From Natronomonas salina (GTDB lineage Archaea > Halobacteriota > Halobacteria > Halobacteriales > Haloarculaceae): 64,000 nucleotides of DNA. Below the pieces are notes generated by a model. That model worked only from the letters and a program-made list of their open reading frames with translations. It was not told the origin of the DNA and searched no databases. The stretch covers positions 124,001-188,000 of the forward strand of contig NZ_CP058335.1 of NCBI RefSeq assembly GCF_013391105.1, in the 5' to 3' direction. This document shows, piece after piece, positions 12,191 through 21,019 of the stretch (position 1 is its first letter; every line of letters begins with the position of its first letter). The position numbers were made by a program, and so were the translations under genes.

Positions 12191-12961
12191 ATGCGACACG
12201 TACGCTTCCGTGACCCCGGCGGCGAGGTCCGACGCGGCGAGTGGACCGGCGACGACGGCGCGGAGATCCGCGCCCACCCGACCCACGGCAGCCGGATCAC
12301 CCTCGAGGACGAGGTCTTCGGCGCCGACGAGGTCGAGGTGCTGCCGCCCTGCGAGCCCTCGAAGATCGTCTGCGTCGGGCTCAACTACGCCGACCACGCG
12401 GCCGAGCAGGGCAAGGACGTCCCCGACCGGCCGCTGCTGTTCCTCAAGCCGCCGAACGCCGTCGCCAGCCACGACCAGACCGTCGAGCTCCTGCCGGACA
12501 AGGAGCGCCTCGACTACGAGGCCGAACTCGGCGTCGTCATCTCCGAGGAGTGCCGGAACGTCGACGCGGAGCGCGCCGAGGACGTCGTCGCGGGCTTCAC
12601 CTGCGTCAACGACCTCTCGAACCGCGACGACCAGGCGGTCGAGACCAACTGGGTCCGGGGGAAGGCCTTCGACGACGCGGCGCCCATCGGCCCCGTCATC
12701 GCGACCCCCGAGGAGGTGCCCCGGGACGCGGCCGTCAAGTGCCGGGTCAACGGCGACCTCCGGCAGAACTCCTCGCGCGACGAGTTCATCTTCTCCGTCC
12801 GCGAGCTCATCGAGGAGATCACCGCCTACATGACGCTGGAGCCTGGCGACGTCATCTCGACCGGCACGCCGGAGGGCGTCGGGCCGCTCTCCGACGGCGA
12901 CACGGTCGAGGTCGAGGTCGAGGGCGTCGGCACCCTCAGGAACGAGATCCGAATCCCCTAG
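12191..12961 (+). CDS. Fumarylacetoacetate hydrolase family protein
   Basis: 256 residues. The FAH C-terminal fold starts near residue 57 with KIVCVGLNYADHAAEQG. Metal ligands come from LDYEAELGVVI (two Glu) and CVNDLSNRDDQ (Asp), followed by KAFDDAAPIGP and STGTPEGVGPL. Such proteins are C-C hydrolases, isomerases or acylpyruvases of aromatic degradation or oxaloacetate tautomerases; this short form resembles the acylpyruvase/oxaloacetate decarboxylase group. A TATA-like CTTATA about 28 bases before the ATG supports the start. Confidence 0.92.
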   Translation: MRHVRFRDPGGEVRRGEWTGDDGAEIRAHPTHGSRITLEDEVFGADEVEVLPPCEPSKIVCVGLNYADHAAEQGKDVPDRPLLFLKPPNAVASHDQTVELLPDKERLDYEAELGVVISEECRNVDAERAEDVVAGFTCVNDLSNRDDQAVETNWVRGKAFDDAAPIGPVIATPEEVPRDAAVKCRVNGDLRQNSSRDEFIFSVRELIEEITAYMTLEPGDVISTGTPEGVGPLSDGDTVEVEVEGVGTLRNEIRIP

Positions 12962-12971
12962 TTCGGGCGGG

Positions 12972-13424
12972 TCAGAACGGCGGCGTCCCGAGCATCCCTG
13001 CGACGACGAGCAGCCCGACGGCGAAGACGGCGCCGGCCAGGTAGAACGGTCGGGCCTCGCGAGCCGGCTCCCGGATCTTCTCCTCGTCGATACCCCGCTG
13101 GGCTCTCGCGCTGCCGATCTCCACGACCGCTGCCAGCAGCAGCCACAGCGTCAGCATCGCCAGCACGAGGTGGCCGCGGGGGGTCCCGGTGAGCGTCCCC
13201 GCCGTGTAGCGCGTGCCCGCAAGGTGGCCCCCGGTGGCGAACAGCAGGACGGCGCTGATCCGGGTGACCCACTGCAGTCTCGTGACGACGCTCCCGAACG
13301 CCGCCGGGGTGACGTCGGCGTCTATCGCCAGCGGCAGCACGGCGGCGGTCACGAACAGGACCGACCCCGCCCAGATGGCGGCGAACCCGGTGTGGATGGT
13401 GTAGGCGACGGTGTCGACGACCAT
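12972..13424 (-). CDS. CopD-like integral membrane protein
   Basis: 150 residues with four hydrophobic helices (about 5-30, 50-70, 85-105, 125-147). An early His (H11 in YTIHTGFAAIWAGSVLF) and His/Arg around helix 2 recall the CopD/heme-transport-associated membrane family, but no copper motif is certain. Located in the cytoplasmic membrane. Stand-alone gene between a convergent FAH gene and a divergent J-domain gene. Confidence 0.75.
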   Translation of the reverse strand: MVVDTVAYTIHTGFAAIWAGSVLFVTAAVLPLAIDADVTPAAFGSVVTRLQWVTRISAVLLFATGGHLAGTRYTAGTLTGTPRGHLVLAMLTLWLLLAAVVEIGSARAQRGIDEEKIREPAREARPFYLAGAVFAVGLLVVAGMLGTPPF

Positions 13425-13665
13425 GTGGTGGTCGGCGCCCGCCGGTCACTAATAGGCACCTCAATCGGCAACGAGTCCGCCGACGCGGGCGAACTCGTGC
13501 GGTCTCGACCATACGAGCGACCGGAACGTGGTAGACGGTTACGACCGATGTGGCCCCGGAACTAGCCAAATACAACTATATGATAGTGATAAGGCAATGT
13601 CTGACCACACCGAACGAGGCCACTATCGACGAATATATTGTTTTCGTTCCACAACGGGTAGGTGA

Positions 13666-14586
13666 ATGGCCTCGCCCTACGACGTCCTGGGAGTCGACCG
13701 CGACGCGGACCGGGAGACCGTCGAACGACGGTACCGGGAGCTCGTCAAAGAGGTCCACCCCGACGCCGGCGGCTCGGCCGCCGAGTTCAAGCGCGTCAAG
13801 GAGGCCTACCGGAAGATCGTCGACGACCGGACGGGCGGCGGTGCCGGGGGTTACGGCGCCGCGGGCGCCGCGGACAGCACCGATTCTGGCGACTACAGTG
13901 ACCGGTACCGTTCCGGTCGGAACCAGGGGTCGGGCTCCGCCGGCGGTGGCGGCCGAACGGGCGACGGCGACCGGACGACGTACGTCGGTCGCGGACGGGG
14001 GAACGCCGACGAGAGGCAGACCGGGGGCCGGTCGGCCGCGGGTTCGACCGGCTCGACGCGAGGCGGCACCACGACGGGGTCGACGGCGACGGGGTCGACG
14101 GGGTCGGGCAAGTCCCGGCGGTGGGTCCTCTTCGGGCTCTCGACGCTGGTCGGCGCCGGCGCGCTCGCCCACCGCGACGGGCTGTTCTCGGCGGCGCTGG
14201 CCGAGGTCTCGGACGACAGCGACGGTGGCAGCGAGTCGCCGCAGTCCGACACCGTCAGCCGTGAGGTCGGCCCCGACGAGCTGTTCGACGTCCCGTTCGA
14301 GGCGTCGGCCGGCTCGGAGGTCCAGTTCACCGTCGACGGGGCGGACTCCAGCGACTGGGTGAAGGTCTACACCGAGAGCGAGTACGAGCGGGTCGCCGAG
14401 CAGTGGGCGGACGCCGAGGAGTTCGACCAGGGCGACCCCCTCGACACGGTGCTGACCGGGGACGGCTACGTCAGCGAACTCCCGGAGGACGGGACGTACG
14501 TGATCCTCGTCAAGCTGTGGTCCGGCCCGCCGGACGACCCGCGGGAACCCCGGGAGGTCGAGGTCTCCTACGAGATACGTTCCTGA
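13666..14586 (+). CDS. J-domain protein with a membrane anchor and external beta domain
   Basis: 306 residues. Residues 1-65 are a J domain (YDVLGVDRDADRETVERRYR) with the HPD motif in EVHPDAGG, so it should stimulate an Hsp70 (DnaK) ATPase. A Gly/Ser/Thr linker (65-145) leads to a hydrophobic segment, WVLFGLSTLVGAGALA (about 149-164), and a C-terminal beta-rich domain resembling a pre-peptidase C-terminal domain (FEASAGSEVQFTVDGADSSDW to DGTYVILVKLWSG). The J domain would be cytosolic and the C domain outside. It has no zinc-finger or client-binding domains of classical DnaJ. The AT-rich promoter (ATATATT, about 13632) fits the ATG. Confidence 0.85.
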   Translation: MASPYDVLGVDRDADRETVERRYRELVKEVHPDAGGSAAEFKRVKEAYRKIVDDRTGGGAGGYGAAGAADSTDSGDYSDRYRSGRNQGSGSAGGGGRTGDGDRTTYVGRGRGNADERQTGGRSAAGSTGSTRGGTTTGSTATGSTGSGKSRRWVLFGLSTLVGAGALAHRDGLFSAALAEVSDDSDGGSESPQSDTVSREVGPDELFDVPFEASAGSEVQFTVDGADSSDWVKVYTESEYERVAEQWADAEEFDQGDPLDTVLTGDGYVSELPEDGTYVILVKLWSGPPDDPREPREVEVSYEIRS

Positions 14587-14592
14587 GTGGCC

Positions 14593-15294
14593 TCAGAACT
14601 CCTCGACGTGCGGCCTCAGATCAAGCTCCAGCGTCCACGCCGACCGGTCCTGTTCGACGAGGTGCCAGTAGCTGTCGGCGATGGCGTCGGGGTCCAGGTA
14701 CTCCTCGGGGTCGTCGACGTCCCCGTCGGGCGGCAGGATGCCGCCGTCGATCACGACGTGAGCGACGTGGATCCCCTCGGGACCGAGCTCCCGCGCCATC
14801 GACTCGGCCATCCCGCGGCAGGCGAACTTCGCGGCGCTGAACCCGACGGCGCCCTCCTTCCCCCGGACGGCCGTCGTCGCGCCGGTGAAGATGATCGTCC
14901 CGCCGTCGCCGTCGAGCATGTCCGCGGCCGCCGCCTGCGAGCAGTGCAGCGCGGCCTCCGGGCCGACCGCCAGCGCCCGGCGGAAGTCCTCGGCGTCCTG
15001 CTCCAGCAGGCCGTCCCACGACGCGGCGCTGGCGTGGTTGACGAGGACGTCGACCTGCCCGAAGGCGTCGTAGACCCGCTCGAAGGCCGTCTCGATCTCG
15101 TCCGGATCCGCCAGGTCCGTCGGCACCGCGACGGCGTCCCCCGCAGTTTCCTCGCGCAGCCGACCGGCGAGGTCCTCGAGGTACGACGCCGACCGCGCGA
15201 GCAGGCCGACAGCGTACCCCTCCGACGCGAACCGTTCGGACAGCGCTGCGCCGAGACCGGGACCGACGCCAGCGATGACTGCTGTCTTCGTCAT
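14593..15294 (-). CDS. Short-chain dehydrogenase/reductase
   Basis: 233 residues, Rossmann fold. The cofactor motif is AGVGPGLGAAL (about 8-18) and the structural motif is VNHASAA. In the classical YxxxK motif, the Tyr position is replaced: the segment reads VGFSAAKFACRGM, with Phe and Ser before AAK, so catalysis by the usual Tyr is doubtful. TGATTAVRGK precedes it. Substrate unknown. Confidence 0.87.
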   Translation of the reverse strand: MTKTAVIAGVGPGLGAALSERFASEGYAVGLLARSASYLEDLAGRLREETAGDAVAVPTDLADPDEIETAFERVYDAFGQVDVLVNHASAASWDGLLEQDAEDFRRALAVGPEAALHCSQAAAADMLDGDGGTIIFTGATTAVRGKEGAVGFSAAKFACRGMAESMARELGPEGIHVAHVVIDGGILPPDGDVDDPEEYLDPDAIADSYWHLVEQDRSAWTLELDLRPHVEEF

Positions 15295-15387
15295 AGGCCC
15301 TCTAGGGGCGACGGACCAAAGAAAGCTCGCCGTCGCCGGGGCGAGAGATGGACGGCTACTTAAGCGACGCCGCCGAGAGGGTCGCAT

Positions 15388-16455
15388 ATGGAACCACGGG
15401 ACCTGTCGGCGCACGTCGCCTACGAGGCGGGCCGGGGGGTAGAGGAGGTGGCCCGCGAGCTCGGGCTCGACCCCGACTCGCTGGTCAAGCTCTCCTCGAA
15501 CGAGAACGCCTTCGGGCCGTCGCCGGCGGCCGCCGAGGCCATCCGGGCGTACGCCCCGCGGGTGCACACCTACCCGAAGTCCTCCGCGACCGACCTCCGT
15601 GAGCGGCTCGCCGAGCGGTGGGACGTGGACTCCGCCCAGGTGTGGCTCGCCAACGGCGGCGACGGCGCGCTCGACTACCTCGCCCGCGCGATGCTCGACC
15701 CGGGCGACGGCGTCCTCGTACCCGAGCCGGGCTTCGCCTACTACGGGATGAGCGCCCGCTACCACCACGGCACCGTCGCCGAGTACCCCGTCCGGAAGGC
15801 GACCGACTTCGCCATCGACGCCGACGAGGTCCTGCCGCACTACGACGGCGAGCGGGTCGTCTACCTCACCAGCCCCCACAACCCGACGGGCAGCGAGGTG
15901 TCGCTGGACGAGGTCGAGGCCATCGCCGACGGGACCGACGAGGAGACGCTCGTCGTCGTCGACGAGGCCTACGGGGAGTTCGCCGACTCGCCGTCGGCCG
16001 TCGCACTCGTCGAGGAACGCGACGACGTCGCCGTCCTCCGGACGTTCTCGAAGGCCTACGGGCTGGCGGGCGTCCGCCTCGGCTACGCCCTCGTCCCAGG
16101 GGAGTGGGCCGACGCCTACGCCCGGGTCAACACCCCCTTCGCCGCCTCCGAGATTGCCTGCCGGGCCAGCCTCGCCGCACTCGAGGACGACGAACACGTC
16201 GAGAAGAGCGTCGAGACCGCCGCGTGGGCCCGCGAGTACATGTACGACAACCTCGCCTGCGACACCTGGGAGAGCGCCGGCAACTTCGTCCTCTGCGAGG
16301 TCGGCGACGCCGGCGCGGTCGCCGAGGCGGCCCAGCGCGAGGGCGTCATCGTCCGGGACACCTCCTCGTTCGGCCTGCCGGAGTGCGTCCGCGTCACCTG
16401 CGGCACCCGCGAGGAGACCCGCCGGGCCGTGGAGGTGCTGAACGACTGCCTATGA
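15388..16455 (+). CDS. hisC: Histidinol-phosphate aminotransferase
   Basis: PLP-dependent fold-type I aminotransferase of 355 residues in histidine synthesis. Motifs: SSNENAFGPSP (about 33-43), LTSPHNPTGSEV with the Asn-Pro pair, DEAYGEF, the PLP lysine K222 in TFSKAYGLAGVRLGYA, and the C-terminal VRVTCGTREET arginine. Promoter: TACTTAAG about 30 bases before ATG. The stop overlaps the next gene (ATGA), giving an operon of three genes. Confidence 0.95.
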   Translation: MEPRDLSAHVAYEAGRGVEEVARELGLDPDSLVKLSSNENAFGPSPAAAEAIRAYAPRVHTYPKSSATDLRERLAERWDVDSAQVWLANGGDGALDYLARAMLDPGDGVLVPEPGFAYYGMSARYHHGTVAEYPVRKATDFAIDADEVLPHYDGERVVYLTSPHNPTGSEVSLDEVEAIADGTDEETLVVVDEAYGEFADSPSAVALVEERDDVAVLRTFSKAYGLAGVRLGYALVPGEWADAYARVNTPFAASEIACRASLAALEDDEHVEKSVETAAWAREYMYDNLACDTWESAGNFVLCEVGDAGAVAEAAQREGVIVRDTSSFGLPECVRVTCGTREETRRAVEVLNDCL

Positions 16456-16958
16456 GAGTCGCCGTCACCGGAACCCCCGGAACCGGGAAGACCACCGCCT
16501 CGAAGTGCGTCGACGCCGACCTCGAGGTCGTCCACCTCAACGACCTGATCCGCGAGGAGGGCCTCGCCGAGGGCGAGGACCCCGAACGCGGCAGCCTCGT
16601 CGCCGACCTCGAGGCCGTCCGCGAGCGCATGGCGGACCGCGACGACGTCCTCGTGGAGTCCCACCTCGCCCACCACCTCGACGCCGACCGCGTGGTCGTC
16701 CTGCGCTGTCACCCCCGACAGCTCCGCGAGCGCCTGCTCGACCGCGGCGAGGACAGCGCCAAGGCGGCCGAGAACGCCGAGGCGGAGGCGCTGGACGTCG
16801 TCCTCTCGGAGGCCGTCGACGCCCACGGCCTCGACGCCGTCTACGAGATCGACACGACCGACCGAGACCCGGAGGCCGTCGCCGACGCCATCGAGGCCGT
16901 CGTCGCCGGCGACCGCGAGCCGTCCGCCGGAGACGTGGACTTCCTCGACTACCTATGA
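16452..16958 (+). CDS. Adenylate kinase 6 (Fap7/hCINAP)-type NTPase
   Basis: 168 residues. P-loop GTPGTGKTT (7-15) begins the protein right after MRVAVT; ESHLAHHL and RCHPRQLRERLLDRG form the NMP-binding and LID regions. Archaeal and eukaryotic homologues are weak adenylate kinases acting as ATPases in small-subunit ribosome maturation with Rps14/uS11. Overlaps hisC by 4 bases and the next gene likewise. Confidence 0.9.
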   Translation: MRVAVTGTPGTGKTTASKCVDADLEVVHLNDLIREEGLAEGEDPERGSLVADLEAVRERMADRDDVLVESHLAHHLDADRVVVLRCHPRQLRERLLDRGEDSAKAAENAEAEALDVVLSEAVDAHGLDAVYEIDTTDRDPEAVADAIEAVVAGDREPSAGDVDFLDYL

Positions 16959-17584
16959 CGCTCGACAGATTCAGACCCCTGGCCGACCGGATGCTCGAAC
17001 CGTTCGTCGACGCCGCCGACCGTGCCGGACTGACCCCCGACGGCGTCAGCGTGGTCGCCTTCGGCTTCGCCGTCTTCGCCGCCACGGCGTACGCGATGGC
17101 CGGCGCGCCGGCCGGCGTCTGGGAGCCCGACCCGCGGCTGTACCTGCTCGGCGCGCTGTTCGTCCTCGTGAACGGCTGGCTGGACCTGCTCGACGGCGCC
17201 CTCGCCCGGCGGCAGGGCGTCGCCTCGAAGGCCGGCGACCTCCTCGACCACGTCCTCGACCGCTACGCCGACATCGTCATCATCGCCGGCCTCGCCGCGG
17301 GCGTCCAGGCGTACCTCCTCGGGTTCCTCGCGGTCACCGGCGTCGTGATGACCTCCTACCTGGGGACGCAGGCCCAGGCCGTCGGCCTCGACCGCGTCTA
17401 CGGCGGCGTCGTCGGCCGCGCCGACCGCCTCGTGATCATCGGGGGCGTGACCCTGGTCGCGGCCTTCTACACCGCCGAACTCTACGGGCTGTCGCTCGTG
17501 GGGTGGCTGCTGGTCTTCCTCGCCGTGGTCGGACACGTCACCGCGCTGCAGCGCTTCTACTACTCCATGACCGCGCTCGACTGA
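16955..17584 (+). CDS. CDP-alcohol phosphatidyltransferase (membrane lipid synthesis)
   Basis: 209 residues, about five to six membrane helices. The full family signature is present: D77-x2-D80-G-x2-A-R-x8-G94-x3-D98-x3-D102. These enzymes attach an alcohol phosphate (for example inositol phosphate or glycerol phosphate) to CDP-archaeol. The sequence alone does not tell archaetidylinositolphosphate from archaetidylglycerolphosphate synthase. Last gene of the hisC operon. Confidence 0.92.
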   Translation: MTLDRFRPLADRMLEPFVDAADRAGLTPDGVSVVAFGFAVFAATAYAMAGAPAGVWEPDPRLYLLGALFVLVNGWLDLLDGALARRQGVASKAGDLLDHVLDRYADIVIIAGLAAGVQAYLLGFLAVTGVVMTSYLGTQAQAVGLDRVYGGVVGRADRLVIIGGVTLVAAFYTAELYGLSLVGWLLVFLAVVGHVTALQRFYYSMTALD

Positions 17585-17650
17585 ACCGGAAGCCAACGCC
17601 GCGAAACCGCGCGGGAAAACCCTTTTGCGTCCCAGGGGCAAGGACCCGGT

Positions 17651-18181
17651 ATGGTCCAGTGTGAGATGTGCGGCGCCGAGACGGGGTCGCCGAAGACGGT
17701 CAAGATCGAGGGGGCCGAACTCGACGTCTGCGACGACTGCGCGGACTTCGGGACGGAGGTCCAGACCCAGGACACCTCCTCGTCGTCGACGAAGTACTCG
17801 ACGTCCTCGTCGTCGAGTTCGTCGTCGTCTTCGTCGGGGGGCCCGTCCGGGGGCTCGTCGGGCGGTGGCGGCGGCAGCCGCCGCGACATGTTCGACGAGA
17901 TGGACGAGGTCGTCCAGGACTACGACGACCGCATCCGCGACGCCCGGGAGGGCCAGGGGCTGACCCAGGAGGAACTCGCCGACCAGCTCAACGAGAAGGC
18001 GAGCCTCATCAGGAAGCTGGAGCGAGGCGACGTCCTGCCGAGCGACAAGGTCCAGCGGAAGCTCGAGAAGGCCCTCGACGTCTCCCTCTCGGCGGGCGGC
18101 GGCGGCGACGACAGCGAGTGGTCCGGCGGGTCCTCGACCGGCGAGACGACGCTCGGCGACGTCGTCAAGCGGAAGGACTGA
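17651..18181 (+). CDS. Archaeal multiprotein bridging factor aMBF1
   Basis: 176 residues. The N-terminal zinc ribbon has CEMCG and CDDC (C5, C8, C27, C30). It is joined by an unusual Ser-rich/Gly-rich linker (about 42-78, encoded by TCG-type repeats at 17777-17840) to a Cro-type HTH (IRDAREGQGLTQEELADQL, about 95-113, then KASLIRKLERGDVLPSD). Homologues bind the ribosome or bridge TBP to activators. It converges with the hydrolase gene, the 3' ends overlapping by 17 bases. Confidence 0.93.
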   Translation: MVQCEMCGAETGSPKTVKIEGAELDVCDDCADFGTEVQTQDTSSSSTKYSTSSSSSSSSSSSGGPSGGSSGGGGGSRRDMFDEMDEVVQDYDDRIRDAREGQGLTQEELADQLNEKASLIRKLERGDVLPSDKVQRKLEKALDVSLSAGGGGDDSEWSGGSSTGETTLGDVVKRKD

Positions 18182-18989
18182 GGAACGACGCGACGCTGCT
18201 TCTTGACCCACAGAGGGTCTCCAGGTGATCCGTAGGGAGGGCCACCGACTCGTCGGCGACACGGTCGGCCACAGCCTCGGCCGTCGACGGCGGGACGTTC
18301 CCGTCATGCTCGCCGTACCAGATCCGGACCGGCACCGACGGGTCGGGTAGTTCCCACGGCTCGACGAAGAGCGCGGTCTCCCGGGCCGGCCACCGGCCGC
18401 CCTGGGCCGTGGCGGCGAGGTAGTCCGCGGCCAGCCGCTCGACGGGATCGACGTCCGGGGGGAGCGACAGCGATTCGGGATCGGCGTCGGTGTACAGCGA
18501 CAGCGCCCGCTGTGGGTCGCGCCGGACGACGCGACGCTGGATCGCGAAGAGCCCGCGCAGAACGACTGGCGCGTAGCTGGCGAGCAGCGCCAGCCCGCTG
18601 GATTCCTGCGTGTCGGGCGGACCGTGCGGCGCGACGAGGGCGACGCGGTTCGCCGACGGCGCGGTGCCGGCGGCGAGGGCGAACGGTCCGCCACCGGAGA
18701 AGCCGACGACTCCGAACGAGTCGACCCCCAGTTCGGCCGCGAGCGATTCGACGTCCCGCCGCCACGATTCGAGCGCGGCGCCGGGCTCTGCGTACGACTC
18801 TGGCGCCGGGTCGGACCCGCCGACTCCCGGTCGGTCGGGAGCGAGGACGCGAATCTGCTGGTCGTCGAAGACCGCGGCGGAGCGCCGGGACCCGGGCGTC
18901 CCGTGACAGAAGACCACCGGCGGCTCCTCCGGGTCCCCGAACTCCTCGTAGGCGAGCGTCCGGCCGTCCGGCAGCGTGATCGTCTCCAC
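18165..18989 (-). CDS. Alpha/beta hydrolase
   Basis: About 274 residues from a GTG start (VETITLPDGRTLAYEEFG). The oxyanion HGTPGSRR (about 29-36), nucleophile GFSGGGPFAL and late catalytic His in PTDHLETL are all visible, so it should be an active esterase/epoxide-hydrolase-type enzyme. An upstream in-frame ATG exists at 19067, but the added residues are Arg/Ser/Thr-rich, unlike coding sequence here, so GTG 18989 is preferred. Confidence 0.87.
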   Translation of the reverse strand: METITLPDGRTLAYEEFGDPEEPPVVFCHGTPGSRRSAAVFDDQQIRVLAPDRPGVGGSDPAPESYAEPGAALESWRRDVESLAAELGVDSFGVVGFSGGGPFALAAGTAPSANRVALVAPHGPPDTQESSGLALLASYAPVVLRGLFAIQRRVVRRDPQRALSLYTDADPESLSLPPDVDPVERLAADYLAATAQGGRWPARETALFVEPWELPDPSVPVRIWYGEHDGNVPPSTAEAVADRVADESVALPTDHLETLCGSRSSVASFLSPSA

Positions 18990-19002
18990 GGTCGGACCCC
19001 TC

Positions 19003-19191
19003 CTACAGTTCGTTCTCGAACAGCACGTCGTCGACCTGGGGGTTGACGACGACGTTCTCCGTGTCATCGACCGGGTCGTCGAGTTCCACGGCGAGCAACT
19101 CCGCGCCCGTCTTCGGCGCGTAGGTCCGTTCGACGACGGTTCCGAGGCGCGGCTCCCCGCCGACCGGCACCCACACGCGGCGTCCTTCCAT
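19003..19191 (-). CDS. Small haloarchaeal protein, unknown
   Basis: 62 residues, starting MEGRRVWVPVGGEPRLGTVV. The pattern is short beta strands with Gly turns, similar to a small SH3/KOW-like barrel, but no family is certain. It ends 13 bases before the hydrolase start, so the two may be co-transcribed. Confidence 0.65.
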   Translation of the reverse strand: MEGRRVWVPVGGEPRLGTVVERTYAPKTGAELLAVELDDPVDDTENVVVNPQVDDVLFENEL

Positions 19192-19273
19192 ACCCGGCGG
19201 TTCCGGTTCGGCCTCCCTGTAAGCGTCGATATCGGCGCGGGAGTTAACTGTCGAGGGAGCGTCGACCGTCCAG

Positions 19274-21016
19274 ATGGCCGTCCAGTTCACGCCGTACACC
19301 CCGATCGTCGCGTTCTCGGCGGCGGTCCTGGCGGCGGTGGCCTGGGTCGGCTGGCGACGTCGCGACCACCCGGCGTGGCTGCCGCTGGCCCTCCTCGCGG
19401 CCGGGGGCGCGCTGTACGCTGCCGGGTACGCCGTCGAGTTGACGGTCACCTCCCTGGCGCTCAAGCGCCTGACGTGGCGGGTCCAGGTGCTGGGCTGGTA
19501 CGTGCTCCTGCCGTCGCTGTTCGTCTTCGCGGTCCGGTACGCCGACGACGCGGCATGGCTCACCCGCCCGGTCCTGGCGGCGGTACTCTCCGTCCCGGTC
19601 ACCGGCGTCGTGCTGACGATGAGCCCGTTCTTCGATCTCTACCTCGCGGACGCGACGCTGGTGACCGTCGGCGACGCGGTGTACATGGACCCGACGTACG
19701 GGCCGTGGCTCACGGTGGACGTCTTCTACTCCTACGCCGTGGTCGTCGCGAGTCTGCTGGTGGTGCTGCGGCTGTCCGTCTCCTCGACGACCGCCTACCG
19801 CCGCCAGATCGGCGTCGTCGCCGTGGGTATCGGAGTCCCGCTCGCCGCCGAACTGCTCAGGACCCTCTTTCCGGAGTCCGCGGCGGCGGTGGTCCACCCG
19901 CGGGTCGACACGATCCCCATCGGCTTCGCCGTCACGGGGGTCGCCCTGGCCTGGGGGACCTACCGCTACGACCTCCTCGATCAGGCGCCGATCCCGACGA
20001 CGGCGCTCATCGAGGGGACGCAGAACGGCGTCGTCGTCCTCGGTTCCGACGGTCGCGTGAACCAGCTGAACGGCGTCGCGAGGCGGTACCTGGACGTCGA
20101 TACGAAGCTGGCACGACGGCCGCTGGCGGAACTCTCGGACCGTGCGGCGCGGGTCGCACGAGAGCTCGACACCGGCGAACCCCCTCACGTGATCCACCTG
20201 GGCGACGACGGCTCCGACTGTCCCGTGATCGAGGTCCGGCGGGCGCCCCTGGAGACCGCCGACGGTCGGGTGCTCGGCGAGCTACTGACGCTCGTCGACG
20301 TCAGCGACCGCGTCCAGTACGAGGCGGAACTCGAGCGGTACAACCGCCAGGTCGTCCTCCTCAACCAGATGCTCAGACACGACATCCGCAACGACGCCGC
20401 TGTCGCGGCCGGCTGGAGCGAGTTGCTGGCCGAGGACCTCGCCGAACGGGGGGATTCCGGGGAACTGCTCGAGCAGCTCGATCGCATCCGGACCGCGAGC
20501 GAACACATCGTCGAGCTGACGAACGTCGCCGCCGACGTCTCGAAGGCCATGGAGCGCGGGAGCGTCGAGGCGACGGACGTCGTCGACCTGGGGGCGTTGC
20601 TCGAACACGAGGTCGAGAAGGCCCGGTCGACGTACTCCGACGCGGAGGTTCGACTGGCGGGCCCGGTCCCCGAGGCGCCGGTCCGGGCGAGCGAACTCCT
20701 CGGGTCGGTCTTCGGGAACCTCGTCCGAAACGCGATCGTCCACAGCGACGTCGAACACCCCCGTGTCGACGTCGCAGTCGTACGCGAGAACGGAGAGGTC
20801 TCGGTGACCGTCGCCGACGACGGCCCCGGGATCGAGCCGCAGGTCCGCGAGCGCCTGTTCGAGCAGGGCGCGATGGGCGAGCGCAGTTCGGGGATGGGGC
20901 TCGGGCTGTACCTGGTCCGGTCGCTGGTGACCGACTTCGGCGGCGAGGTCGCGGTCCGGGACAACGAACCCCGCGGTTCGGTCTTCGAGGTCCGACTTCC
21001 GCTGGCCGAGACCTGA
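19274..21016 (+). CDS. Membrane sensor histidine kinase (7TM N-terminal region)
   Basis: 580 residues. Residues 1-235 hold seven hydrophobic helices of the HisKA_7TM type (including PLALLAAGGALYAAGY), then a PAS-like domain (ALIEGTQNGVVVLGSDGRV, about 245-345), a dimerisation helix with phospho-acceptor H369 in MLRHDIRNDA, and a HATPase domain with N box GNLVRNAIVHS, G1 DDGPGIE and G2 GMGLGLYLV. No receiver domain and no response regulator adjacent. The RHDIRND H-box is the common haloarchaeal form. Confidence 0.93.
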   Translation: MAVQFTPYTPIVAFSAAVLAAVAWVGWRRRDHPAWLPLALLAAGGALYAAGYAVELTVTSLALKRLTWRVQVLGWYVLLPSLFVFAVRYADDAAWLTRPVLAAVLSVPVTGVVLTMSPFFDLYLADATLVTVGDAVYMDPTYGPWLTVDVFYSYAVVVASLLVVLRLSVSSTTAYRRQIGVVAVGIGVPLAAELLRTLFPESAAAVVHPRVDTIPIGFAVTGVALAWGTYRYDLLDQAPIPTTALIEGTQNGVVVLGSDGRVNQLNGVARRYLDVDTKLARRPLAELSDRAARVARELDTGEPPHVIHLGDDGSDCPVIEVRRAPLETADGRVLGELLTLVDVSDRVQYEAELERYNRQVVLLNQMLRHDIRNDAAVAAGWSELLAEDLAERGDSGELLEQLDRIRTASEHIVELTNVAADVSKAMERGSVEATDVVDLGALLEHEVEKARSTYSDAEVRLAGPVPEAPVRASELLGSVFGNLVRNAIVHSDVEHPRVDVAVVRENGEVSVTVADDGPGIEPQVRERLFEQGAMGERSSGMGLGLYLVRSLVTDFGGEVAVRDNEPRGSVFEVRLPLAET

Positions 21017-21019
21017 CCC

